Assembly (NCBI GenBank): GCA_025457845.1
Contig: JALOTO010000011.1
Span: 1-18,218 of the forward strand
Direction of reading: 5' to 3'
DNA from: Thermoplasmata archaeon
GTDB taxonomy: Archaea; Thermoplasmatota; Thermoplasmata; UBA10834
Length of the DNA: 18,218 bases
The translations under genes were made by a program, and so were the position numbers. Positions 1 through 12,066 of the stretch are shown in pieces (position 1 is the first letter of the stretch; each line of letters begins with the position of its first letter). Under the pieces are notes generated by a model. That model made no database searches. It was given only the letters and a program-made list of their open reading frames with translations, and had not been told where the DNA came from.

Positions 1-395
1 GAGTCGCTCAGCGACGGGAAGAGCGCCTGCGCGAAGACCGCGGGTACGGCCACTGAGAAGCTGTACTCTGGCGGCCTCGGGTTCCTGATCCCGTCAGGGA
101 AGTTGATGAGCGGGTCCCAGTAGAGTTGGTCGCCAGTCTCGACGTTGTGATCTATGATCCTTCGCCAGTAGTACGAGTCGGACCCTCCGGAGACGAGGTA
201 TCCGTTGTCCTGCGACAGACCGTACGCGAAGTACGACCGGACGAAGAGTGCCAGCAGGAACAAGAAGCAGAGCACTAGAACGGGCGCCCAGTTTGCCCGC
301 AACCACTTGCCGAAATCCGACGGCTTGCCTCCCCGAAGCGAGATCTTCACTCTGGGAAGAGTAGGCCTAGAGCCACTATCGTTCGTCTCAGCCAA
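1..395 (-). CDS. aglB: AglB/STT3 oligosaccharyltransferase, N-terminal part (runs off window)
   Basis: This is the catalytic subunit that moves a lipid-linked glycan onto Asn of secreted proteins, acting at the outer face of the membrane. Only about 131 codons are in the window. After a short polar N-terminus comes a first membrane helix rich in L, F and V (VLVLCFLFLLALF), then the family's first external loop: YFAYGL, then GGSDSYYWRRIID. The GSD there is the archaeal G-x-D form of the metal-binding motif. It is followed by WDPLINFPDG and a RPPEYS stretch, all typical of STT3/AglB. The start is read as TTG because an in-frame TAG lies five codons upstream, no ATG is available, and GAGGGA sits about 8 nt before it. 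A TATA box lies about 48 bp upstream. The rest of the gene lies left of the window. Family is confident; the start is likely. Confidence 0.85.
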   Translation of the reverse strand, partial: MAETNDSGSRPTLPRVKISLRGGKPSDFGKWLRANWAPVLVLCFLFLLALFVRSYFAYGLSQDNGYLVSGGSDSYYWRRIIDHNVETGDQLYWDPLINFPDGIRNPRPPEYSFSVAVPAVFAQALFPSLSD

Positions 396-442
396 AGATA
401 CTTCCCTCTAATGAGATAGTAGCCAGCCGATGCCGAGAGTCC

Positions 443-450
443 TATATATA
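443..450 (-). promoter_or_regulatory. TATA box for aglB
   Basis: On the minus strand this reads TATATATA. Transcription would start about 25 nt downstream, near 418-420, leaving a leader of about 24 nt that holds the GAGGGA ribosome site of the TTG-started aglB gene. A 16-nt alternating purine-pyrimidine GC run (459-474) lies just upstream of the box. Confidence 0.55.
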
Positions 451-542
451 CGTTGTGAGCGCGCGCGCACGCGCCACGCGAAATGACACGGCCTGGCACG
501 GTACTGCAGGAAGGGCATGGACCCTCTCCTGTCAGGGCGTGG

Positions 543-1184
543 TCAGAGGGCTGTCGCGACCTCGTCCGCAAGCGCCTTCGCGGCCGCTCCGGGGTCGGCC
601 GCCTCGTATATCGCGCGCCCGACTATGATGTAGTCCGCGCCGGCCCTTATAGCATCCGAGGCCTTCCCGCCCTGGGCCCCGACGCCCGGGCTGATGATCT
701 CGAGCCCGCCGATTATCTTCCTGAGCTCGGTGATCCTCTCCGGCCTGGTCGCAGGGGCGACTATCCCCCTCGCGCCCGCGGCCTTGGCCAGCGCCGCGAG
801 CCTGTCCGCCACGGGGGCCGTGAACTGCTTCCCGCCAGGGTGGCTCATCTCCGTGACCACGAAGACCTGCCCCTTGGCCGCCTCTACGCATGCCCTGACC
901 GAATCCTCCCCGACGAACCCCTGGCAGATGACCGCGCTCGCGCCCCTGGACACCGCCTGCTCGACAATCAGCCTGTTGGTGTTGGGGATGTCCGCGACCT
1001 TCAGGTCGCAAATGACGGGCTTGACCTTCGACATCTCCGTGATGATGTCCGGCCCGGCGGCGAGTATCAGCGGCCAGTTGATCTTGATCCCGTCGACGTG
1101 CTCCCTCACGGCGTTCACCACCCTCATCGCCTCGGCCCTGGAGGTCACGTCCAGCGCCAGCAGTATCCTCCGCTTCCGCTCCAT
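543..1184 (-). CDS. pyrF: Orotidine 5'-phosphate decarboxylase
   Basis: This enzyme decarboxylates OMP to UMP, the last step of de novo pyrimidine synthesis, as a cytoplasmic TIM-barrel dimer. The 213-residue protein has the usual archaeal length. It shows LLALDV with Asp12 at the end of the first strand, the GIKINWP segment with Lys34, and the catalytic D-x-K-x-x-D cluster as DLKVADIPNT (Asp60, Lys62, Asp65). The phosphate-binding end carries SPGVGAQGG and VGRAIYEA. The start is an ATG 49 bp from a divergent radical SAM gene, with no strong ribosome site. A possible minus-strand TATA-like element lies inside the start of that neighbour, around 1240-1247. Nothing is missing from the active site. 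Identification is confident. Confidence 0.95.
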   Translation of the reverse strand: MERKRRILLALDVTSRAEAMRVVNAVREHVDGIKINWPLILAAGPDIITEMSKVKPVICDLKVADIPNTNRLIVEQAVSRGASAVICQGFVGEDSVRACVEAAKGQVFVVTEMSHPGGKQFTAPVADRLAALAKAAGARGIVAPATRPERITELRKIIGGLEIISPGVGAQGGKASDAIRAGADYIIVGRAIYEAADPGAAAKALADEVATAL

Positions 1185-1233
1185 GGTTGACGCATCCCAT
1201 ACACGTTAGTCAAACTTTCGGGGGGACTGTCGA

Positions 1234-2349
1234 ATGTGTTCTATAACCCCGACGGGGATATGGCCGGCCGTGAAGGCCGTCAGGAGGATGCCGAAGGGCT
1301 CGGCGTACACGGGCAGGCTCCCCAGGGGATGCGTGCTCTGCGAGAAGGGCGCCAAGCTCGTGCTGCTGCTCACGGGCGTCTGCCCCAGGAGGTGCTTCTA
1401 CTGCCCCCTCTCGTCCAAGAAGCGCGGGAAGGACATCACCTACGCGAACGAACGGAGGGTCGGCACGGTGGAGGAGGCACTCGACGAGGGCCGGCTCATG
1501 CGCGCTCTCGGGACGGGGATCACCGGAGGGGACCCGCTCGCGAGGACCGACAGGGCGGTCGAGGCGATAGTCGCCCTGAAGGGGGAGTTCGGGGAGAGGC
1601 ATCACATCCACCTCTACACCTCGACGGCGGACGGCCGGTCGATACGCCGACTGGCGGAGGCCGGCCTCGACGAGATCAGGTTCCATCCGCCGGCCGGACG
1701 GTGGGGCAGGCTGGGAGGCTCGGAGTTCGAGGAAGCCCTCAGGCTCTCCAAGGACCTGGGCATGGACGCTGGCATGGAGCTGCCCGCGCTCCCGGGGCGG
1801 GAGGAGGGGCTCAGGGAGGCGGTCTCGTTCGCCGACGCCGCGGAGCTGGACTTCGTGAACCTCAACGAGCTGGAGTTCTCGGAGACCAACTGGAGGGCCC
1901 TGAGAGCGCAAGGCTGCGACACCAGGGACGACGTCTCGTCGGGCGTCGCGGGGAGCGAGGGGCTCGCCAAGAGGCTCCTGAGGATGGACGTGTCCGTACC
2001 ACTCCACTACTGCTCGTCCGGGTTCAAGGACGCGATTCAGCTGAGGAGGAGGATCGCCCGCAGGGCCAAGAACGTCCGGAGGCCGCACGAGCTGCTGACC
2101 GACGACGGCACGTTCCTCATGGGCGTCGTCGAGACGCGCACGCCCGCGCGCGTCGCCGAGACGCTCGCGCGCGAGTTCAATGTGCCAAGGCGGCTCATGA
2201 GGGAGGACCCTGCCAAGGGAAGGCTCGAGGTCGCGCCGTGGGTACTGGAGGAGATAGCGCGGGAGCTGGCGCTCGAATGCTATCTCGTTGAGGAGTATCC
2301 GACCGCCGACAGGCTAGAGGTGGAGCGCACGCCTCTCAGGCGACGCTGA
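1234..2349 (+). CDS. Radical SAM protein, COG2108 type (PFL-activase-like)
   Basis: This is a 371-residue radical SAM enzyme that would cleave S-adenosylmethionine with a [4Fe-4S] cluster; the substrate is unknown. The cluster motif is CX3CX2C (Cys50, Cys54, Cys57) in GVCPRRCFYCPLS, followed by the SAM-binding ITGGDPL at about 96-102. This matches the archaeal family once described as related to pyruvate formate-lyase activating enzyme (COG2108), named here from memory of its layout. A second pair, Cys33-x2-Cys36, comes just before the cluster. The C-terminal 100 residues are rich in charged residues and carry no motif I recognise. The ATG is preceded by a GGGGGA tract about 8 nt upstream. 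Its 3' end overlaps nusA, on the opposite strand, by 14 bp. Superfamily is certain; subfamily is likely; function is unknown. Confidence 0.85.
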   Translation: MCSITPTGIWPAVKAVRRMPKGSAYTGRLPRGCVLCEKGAKLVLLLTGVCPRRCFYCPLSSKKRGKDITYANERRVGTVEEALDEGRLMRALGTGITGGDPLARTDRAVEAIVALKGEFGERHHIHLYTSTADGRSIRRLAEAGLDEIRFHPPAGRWGRLGGSEFEEALRLSKDLGMDAGMELPALPGREEGLREAVSFADAAELDFVNLNELEFSETNWRALRAQGCDTRDDVSSGVAGSEGLAKRLLRMDVSVPLHYCSSGFKDAIQLRRRIARRAKNVRRPHELLTDDGTFLMGVVETRTPARVAETLAREFNVPRRLMREDPAKGRLEVAPWVLEEIARELALECYLVEEYPTADRLEVERTPLRRR

Positions 2350-2761
2350 TGCTCTGTATGTTGTGGTGCCTGCTGACGATCTCCCTGGCTATGCGCAGGT
2401 TCTTGCCGTTCTTGCCTATGGCCTTCCCCTTGACCTTGGGGTCGACCGTGACGGTGGCATGGATTATGTTCCCGCGCTCCTCGAGGGCCACGCCCTGCAC
2501 GCTGTAGGTGTGGAAGACGTTCTTGACGAAGGTCTCGGGGTCCTCGGAGTACTCGATCACATGGATGTTCTTCCCGGTCAGGTTCTTGAGGCGGATGACG
2601 TTCTCGCCCTTCTTGCCGACCGCACGGCTGCCCTGGCCCTTCTCGACCACGAAGACGAGCTTCTCCTCCGTCTCGAGGCAGTCCTTGACCTGGGTTCCCG
2701 TGACCTTCTCGAAGAGGGTTATGTACCGGAGGGTGTCCTCCGTAAAGGTGATGTCTCCCAT
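2336..2761 (-). CDS. nusA: Archaeal NusA-type KH-domain transcription factor
   Basis: This is a small RNA-binding protein of two KH domains without the S1 and N-terminal polymerase-binding parts of bacterial NusA, as usual in archaea. It is thought to act with RNA polymerase in elongation or termination. KH1 carries the GxxG loop as VGKKGENVI and KH2 as IGKNGKNLRIA. The chosen ATG gives 141 residues starting MGDITFTEDTLRYI, close to family starts. A GTG three codons earlier, at 2770, directly after the rpl30e stop, is an alternative. It is the last gene of the polymerase operon here and ends inside the 3' end of the convergent radical SAM gene. In many archaea rps12 and rps7 follow nusA, but not here. 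Confidence 0.92.
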   Translation of the reverse strand: MGDITFTEDTLRYITLFEKVTGTQVKDCLETEEKLVFVVEKGQGSRAVGKKGENVIRLKNLTGKNIHVIEYSEDPETFVKNVFHTYSVQGVALEERGNIIHATVTVDPKVKGKAIGKNGKNLRIAREIVSRHHNIQSISVA

Positions 2762-2771
2762 TTGGACCACT

Positions 2772-7288
<4,517 letters not shown>

Positions 7289-7292
<4 letters not shown>

Positions 7293-10200
7293 TTCAAATC
7301 CTCCAGCTGTAGGCGCATGACGACCCCGAGCGAGAGCAGCTCGTCCAAGAGCAGCTTGAACGCGTACGAGGTCTGCACCTGGTATATCTTCGAGTTGTTG
7401 CCGCAGACAGGGCACCTCAGGGTGCCGCGCCTGTCGAGTATGGCTATGTGGCCGCAGCTCGCGTTGCCGCAGACGTACTGCAGCGTGCCGTCGCTCTCGT
7501 CCAGCAGCCTGTCCTTGATGACCATGGCCGCGCCGTGGCCGATCAGGCAGTCCCTCTCCATCTCGCCGAACCTCAGGCCGCCCTGCCTCGAGCGCCCCTC
7601 CGTCGGCTGCCTGGTGAGTATCTGGACCGGGCCCCTGCTCCTGACATGCAGCTTGCCGGAGACCATGTGGTGGAGCTTCTGGTAGTAGATGACGCCGACG
7701 AATATCTCGGCCTCTATCCTCCTGCCAGTGACACCGTCGTACATGACCTCCTTGCCGTTGTGCTTGAAGCCGTTCTTGACGAGGGAGTCCCTGATGGCGT
7801 CCTCACGCTCGCCGCTGAAGGGAGTGCCGTCCATGAACCGGCCCTCCATCGAGCCGACCTTGCCGCCGATCATCTCGAGCACGTGCGCGACGGTCATACG
7901 GGACGGGATGGCGTGCGGGTTGATCACGAGGTCCGGCACGAGGCCGTCCTCGGTGAAGGGCATGTCCTCCGCGGGGACCAACAGCCCGACGACACCCTTC
8001 TGGCCGTGCCTGGAAGCGAACTTGTCGCCCAGCTCGGGGACGCGCTCGTCCCTGACCTTGACCTTGACCAGCCTGGAGCCGTTCTCGCTCTCCGTGAGCA
8101 TGACCGTGTCGACATAGCCGCTCTCGCCTGGCCTGACGGTCACGGACGTCTCGCGCCTCTTCTGCGGCGTGAGGAAGTCCGCCTCCTCCTCGAGGAACCT
8201 CGGGGGAGAGGTCTTGCCTATCAGGACGTCGCCGCCGTCGACCTTGGTCTCCGGGCTGATGAGCCCGTCCTCGCCGAGGTTGCTGTACGACAGGTCCGCC
8301 CTCGCGCCCCTGACGTCCGGGCTCGGTATCTCGAAGTGGTCCTCCTGACCGCCTGGGTACCTGCGCTCCTCCGCCCTGTACGTCCTCATGAACGTCGACC
8401 TGCCGAGCCCGCGCTCGACGCTGGACTTGTTCATGATGACGGCGTCTTCCATGTTGTAGCCGTGGTAGGATATGATCGCGACCACGAAGTTCTGGCCGCC
8501 CGGCCGCCGGTCGAAGTGGACGAAGTCCATGGGCTTCGTGCGCGCCATCGGCCTCTGCGGGTAGTGCATCAGATGGCTGCGCGTGTCGGGCCTCATCCTG
8601 TAGTTCGAGCAGCTCAGGCCGAGCGACTGCTTGGCCATGCCGGACCCCATGGTGACCCTGGGGCTCGAGTTGTGCTCGGGGTACGGGACGACCGCGGAGC
8701 AGACTCCGAGGATGACCATCGGGTCGACCTCGAGGTGTGTGTGGTCGTCCTTCAGGTGTGAGTCGACCTGCATGGTCCCCCCGCATGCCTTGCACTCCAG
8801 GGAGATCTTGCCCTCCTCGCCAGGGTTGCGCCACTCGACGTCGATCTCGGACAGTATCTTGCCGCAGTGGTCGCACTTGTTCGGGGTCCTGTAGGCGAAC
8901 ACGGAGATGTAGGAGTCCTCCTCCTCCTCCGCGTCTATCCACTCGACCACTCCCTCGCGGATCAGGTCGCCCCACTTGGCCTTGCGGGAGCGCATGTCCT
9001 CCACGTGCTTGTGCGTGAGGAGCGTCTTGCCGTGGCGGACGACGAGCAGAGGCCTCCTGAGCCTGCCCTCGTCGCAGTTGATTATGATCTCGTTCATGTG
9101 GTCGTCGTAGCGGACGTTGACCTCGTGGCTGAGCAGGCCGGAACGCCTCCTCTGCCTGACCTCCTCGACCAGCTCCTTGGGCTTGTCGTGGAGACCGATC
9201 AGGTCGCCGTTCACGTAGACGCGCGTCTCGGTCGTGTACTGCTCGCCGACCTCGCGGACGCCCAGGTCCTTGAGGAGCCATATGACGTCCTTCTCGTCGG
9301 TCCCCTCGGAGACGTCGACGATGAGCGCGCAGTTCTTGACCAGGCCACAGTTCTGACCCTCAGGTGTCTCGTTCGGGCAGAGCCTGCCCCACTGCGTCGG
9401 GTGCAGGTCACGCGCCTCGAAGTGAGGCTGGCTCCTGGTCAGGGGCGAGGTGACGCGCCTGAGGTGGGAGAGTGCGCTCATGTTCGACGTGCGGTCCAGC
9501 AGCTGCGAGACGCCCGCCCTGCCGCCGACCCAGTTGCCGGTGGCGAAGGCGTGAAGTAACCTGTGGGTGAGCAGGTCCGGCCTGATCGCGCTGGAGATCT
9601 TGAGGCCCTTCTTGCGCGTGTAGCCCCTCTCCAGCTGGTATTTCAGGTCCTTGATGAGGTTGGTGAACGCGACCCTGAAGAGGTCCTCCATGAGGTCACC
9701 CGCGAGCTTCAGCCTCTTGTTCGCGTAGTGGTCCTTGTCGTCCTCCTTCCTCTTGCCGAGCTCGAGTTCCAGTATGGTCCTCGCGACACGTCCCAGGAAG
9801 ATGGACTTCTTCATCCTCGCGTCGGCCGTGTCGCCCAGGTGCGGCAGGAGCGAGCGGTCGATTATGCTCTCGACCTTCTTCGCCCTGTACTCCTTGGCCT
9901 GGCCTGTGGCGAACTTGCGCTCGAGGTAGAGGATCGCGTCCTCGGTCGTGAATATCCCGTTCGGCGGGTAGAGTTTCTTGTTCTGGCACTCCTCGATGTT
10001 CGCGTAGACGATGTTGGCCATCTGGGGGTCGGAGACGATAGCCTTGAAGATCTGCTCGTCGCTCTCCATCCCCAGCGCCTTCATGAGCACCATGAGCGGT
10101 ATCTGGCCGGACGCCGCTGGCACGCTGACGACCAATATGCCGTCCTTCTTCTTCTCCATCAGCGTGAGGGCACGGTAGCCCTCCCTCTGAGAGAAGACCT

Positions 10201-10879
10201 TGGCGACATGGAGGTTCGCGCCGTAGCGCTCGTTCATCTCGACCATGACCCTGTTCGGGGCTAGGTCCTCGAGCGAGATCAGCGCCCTCTCGGTGCCGCC
10301 TATGATGAAGTAGCCGCCGGGGTCGCACAGGTCCTCACCCTGGGAGACGAGGTACTTGTCGATCTCCTCCTGGGTGGGCTCCCTGTCCGTGTCCATGTTG
10401 TCCTTGTGGAGGTTGCACTTCTTCGACCGCTCCATGATGGGCAGGTCGCCGATGTGCACCTTCTCCGGCTCGCGCTCGATGCCGTCCTCTATGAGAGTGA
10501 ACTCTAGCATTATCGGTGCGGAGTAGTTGAGGTTCCTGAGCCTTGCCTCCATCGGATAGAGGTCGTGGGTGGCGCCGTTGGCCTCCTTGATGATCGGCTT
10601 CCCGACGGAGATGGTGGGCTTCGCGGCCACGTCTATCTGGCCGGTCTTCTCGTCCCTCTTCCTCCCGATGCGGATTTCGATGATCTTCCCCTCGGTCCTG
10701 TCAGGGTCGAGGCGGATGATCCCCCGTTCGGTGTCGTCAGGGGAGGCGCGGACGTTGTCCACGATCTTCTGCATCCTGCTGTTCGGATGGTCTATCGTCG
10801 GCAGGAAGTCGTTGTACGAGGCTATGTGGTGGTTGACGATGCTGCGCTCTTTGAAATAAGTTTCAACAAGTTCCCTCAA
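7289..10879 (-). CDS. rpoB: DNA-directed RNA polymerase subunit B (unsplit)
   Basis: This is the second-largest polymerase subunit as one polypeptide of about 1196 residues, the form seen in Thermoplasmatota, Thermoproteota and Thermococci. Halobacteria and most methanogens split it. It shows the zinc-site cysteines CDHCG and CKACGG, the active-site [12 protein letters not shown] at about 951-962, and the C-terminal clamp [18 protein letters not shown] followed by a second zinc ribbon, CGNASCGH and CPVCG. The longest frame begins inside rpoH. The start is taken as TTG 4 nt past the rpoH stop, with GGGGGTGA just before it, giving [25 protein letters not shown], which is where family members begin. 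No ATG is available near there. Identity is certain; the TTG start is a strong inference. Confidence 0.96.
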
Positions 10880-10883
10880 TGGT

Positions 10884-11141
10884 TCACCCCCGGACCACGA
10901 GTCTGTAACAGACGGATATGCCGCTGGTGGCACTGCGCCTGACTACCTTCACTACCATTCCTTCCTCGACCGGTCCCATGATGACGTCGAGTGCACGTAT
11001 GCACGGGTCTCCGATCCTGATCTTCGGAAGCTGGTCCTTCGTGAGCCGGAGCTCCTTCAGGACCTTCTCGGCCTCCTTCTCCGACAGGAGATGATGCTCG
11101 GGAACGAGCTCATGCTCCAAGACGTTAAATTCTTCGGCCAT
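10884..11141 (-). CDS. rpoH: DNA-directed RNA polymerase subunit H (RPB5 C-domain)
   Basis: This is the small assembly-type polymerase subunit matching the C-terminal domain of eukaryotic RPB5, 85 residues as usual. It has the signature [36 protein letters not shown], and [23 protein letters not shown]. The open frame extends nine codons upstream, but the ATG starting [17 protein letters not shown] is chosen: GGGGTGAG sits about 5 nt before it and it fits the family. It lies 86 nt downstream of the 3' end of tRNA-Lys. I see no TATA box in that gap, so the whole rpo operon may be read from the promoter in front of the tRNA. rpoB follows after 4 nt. Confidence 0.95.
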   Translation of the reverse strand: MAEEFNVLEHELVPEHHLLSEKEAEKVLKELRLTKDQLPKIRIGDPCIRALDVIMGPVEEGMVVKVVRRSATSGISVCYRLVVRG

Positions 11142-11244
11142 CTTGCTCACCCCGCGAATCCAGGGCATCCCTTGCTCGCGCGTTTCAACCCGACCAACCC
11201 CTCAGACGCGCCTGATGCGACGACGCCTGGCGGGCCCGCGGGGA

Positions 11245-11274
11245 TTTCCGAGACTGGTCTGTGGGACGCAGTCA
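11245..11274 (-). other. tRNA-Lys intron 2 (T-loop, position 59/60, 30 nt)
   Basis: The exon TTCG (11280-11277) can pair with intron CGGA (11250-11247, one U-G pair), leaving 3-nt bulges AAT on both strands. Cutting AA|T in both restores TTCGAAT before CCCCG. Inside, GACTG (11273-11269) pairs with CAGTC (11256-11252) and GTC with GAC above it. A single T opposite the 5' bulge makes this a relaxed rather than a perfect bulge-helix-bulge. Confidence 0.75.
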
Positions 11275-11313
11275 TTCGAACCCCGGGCCACCTGCTTAAA
11301 AGGCAGATGCTCT

Positions 11314-11353
11314 TTCTAGGGAAACTTGTGCTTAGAGAATGCATCAGATTTCC
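11314..11353 (-). other. tRNA-Lys intron 1 (D-loop, 40 nt, or 41 nt to 11313)
   Basis: It folds with its exons as a bulge-helix-bulge. Exon CTAGG (11360-11356) pairs with intron CCTAG (11320-11316). The 3-nt bulges are TAG (11355-11353) and AAA (11315-11313), and the intron helix is GAAA (11352-11349) with TTTC (11324-11321). Cutting after the second base of each bulge removes 40 nt and leaves a D-loop with one extra A. Removing 41 nt gives the common AGCTAGGTA loop. Confidence 0.75.
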
Positions 11354-11429
11354 TACCTAGCTGAGCTACGGGCCCGTGGGCGGCGTGGGATACCCTAGGC
11401 TGCGTTAGCAGGGCGTGTAGTTCGTTCCG

Positions 11430-11437
11430 ATATATAA
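11430..11437 (-). promoter_or_regulatory. TATA box for tRNA-Lys and probably the rpo operon
   Basis: On the minus strand this reads TTATATAT in an AT-rich setting, about 55 bp before the tRNA 5' end. The predicted transcript would start near 11405 and carry a 5' leader of about 30 nt for RNase P to remove. No other TATA-like element is visible on this strand between the tRNA and rpoH. Confidence 0.6.
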
Positions 11438-11625
11438 TGATTTTCGACTGTGAACTCTTTTTCGCGCCGGAAGTCCGGAAGCGATTTTTATTCACATTCA
11501 TTTCAATTAAAATGATGATATAATATGCTGTTTTCACGAAAAGTTCATCTACCTTCCGCTTGCGAAACTGTAGCATGCCACCGATTGAAGGAAGGCTAGA
11601 CGGGGTGTTCGATAAGCCTGCCAGT

Positions 11626-11815
11626 GCCTCCACGCGAGGCGTCGGGCCCTTCCTGAGACATTCCCGGTCGACGGGAGGGTCATCCACCGGGCCTCAAGGG
11701 GCATCGGAGGAGAACCGGGGGTCCGTGTCGCACGTGCCCGCGAGACCGCTCATATTCGATGCCTTCGCCCCGCCAGCGGCGGTGTCGTTCCCGGCCTATT
11801 GGGTGCCGACGGGGC
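11626..11815. ncRNA. Candidate structured RNA of unknown family, strand undecided
   Basis: This GC-rich block fills most of a 510-nt gene-free gap (11376-11885) and has no convincing reading frame. It folds into nested perfect helices. GCCTC 11626-11630 pairs with GAGGC 11636-11640. GTCGG 11641-11645 pairs with CCGAC 11806-11810 and closes a multibranch. Inside are CCTT..GAG (11648-11657) with CTCAAGG (11693-11699), TCCCG 11662-11666 with CGGGA 11672-11676, GGCATCG 11700-11706 with CGATGCC 11757-11763, GGTCCGTG with CACG and GACC (11720-11747), and CCGCC 11770-11774 with GGCGG 11778-11782. TATA-like elements exist for either strand (plus near 11513-11526, minus near 11836-11844). I could not match it to RNase P, SRP or 5S RNA. 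The rest of the gap holds promoters and an AT-rich stretch (11440-11540). Confidence 0.35.
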
Positions 11816-11835
11816 TCCTGATGTTCCTCATTAGT

Positions 11836-11844
11836 GTTATATAC
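11836..11844. promoter_or_regulatory. Two-way TATA element
   Basis: The plus strand reads TTATATAC, about 49 bp before the ATG of the 56-residue zinc-ribbon gene. This puts the start near 11869 with a leader of about 17 nt holding a GAGGTAG. The minus strand reads GTATATAAC, which would start a transcript near 11815, the outer edge of the structured block. Plus use is likely; minus use is inference. Confidence 0.45.
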
Positions 11845-11885
11845 AGATAGCTTATACCTCAGCCTCCGAGAGGTAGAAGAGCTTG

Positions 11886-12056
11886 ATGTCGGGCCAGGAG
11901 AAGATCTGTTCCTCATGCGGGGTGCGCCTCGTCGGCAAGACCGAGACGACATTCCCATGCCCCAACTGCGGCAGGACCACGATCGGCAGATGCATGAACT
12001 GCAGGGATCAGAGCGTCCACTACAAGTGCCCAGAGTGCGGCTTCGTCGGGCCGTGA
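11886..12056 (+). CDS. Small four-CxxC zinc-ribbon protein (COG2888 type)
   Basis: This is a 56-residue protein in which four CxxC pairs (Cys8/11, 25/28, 36/39, 48/51) should bind two zinc ions: CSSCG, CPNCG, CMNCR and CPECG. The layout matches the archaeal family of small zinc-ribbon, presumed RNA-binding proteins commonly encoded directly before aEF-1beta. A haloarchaeal member has been linked to motility and biofilm, but the molecular role is not settled. The ATG follows a TATA box by about 49 bp. aEF-1beta starts 10 nt after its stop, so the two are probably one transcript, which points to a role near translation. Confidence 0.9.
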   Translation: MSGQEKICSSCGVRLVGKTETTFPCPNCGRTTIGRCMNCRDQSVHYKCPECGFVGP

Positions 12057-12066
12057 GGTGTTATCC

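Larger units (their letters stand above)
11228..11375 (-). tRNA. tRNA-Lys(UUU) with two non-canonical introns
   Basis: Removing two inserts gives a complete cloverleaf. The acceptor arm GGGCCCG (11375-11369) pairs with CGGGCCC (11238-11232), then G73 and an encoded CCA (11230-11228). The D stem GCTC pairs with GAGC (11312-11309). The anticodon arm TCTGC/GCAGG holds loop CTTTTAA, anticodon TTT. The T stem CGGGG (11285-11281) pairs with CCCCG (11243-11239) around TTCGAA plus T. There is no intron at the usual 37/38 site. One insert of 40-41 nt sits at the 3' side of the D-loop and one of 30 nt sits in the T-loop between positions 59 and 60. Because both break loops that gene finders rely on, this gene is easily missed. 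rpoH lies 86 nt downstream on the same strand. Confidence 0.88.

Noticed and set aside
7293..7415. 41-codon N-terminal extension of rpoA1
   Set aside because: It lies inside the rpoB coding end in another frame. The ATGA junction with GGAGG ahead and the family N-terminus place the start at 7292.
7803..9281. 492-codon minus-strand frame inside rpoB
   Set aside because: It is an out-of-frame shadow of rpoB with Arg/Gly-rich composition and no ribosome site.
11600..11815. RNase P RNA or SRP RNA in the gap
   Set aside because: The minus strand has GGCTTATCG and the plus strand CCGGCCTATTGG, like RNase P conserved region V, but no matching partner for P4 and no P1 could be built. The plus start GGCTAGACGGGG resembles SRP RNA, but the loop and S-domain motifs are absent.
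11560..11850. 96-codon plus-strand frame in the gap
   Set aside because: It has no ribosome site and its Ser/Pro/Gly-rich composition matches no family. The stable nested helices explain the sequence better.
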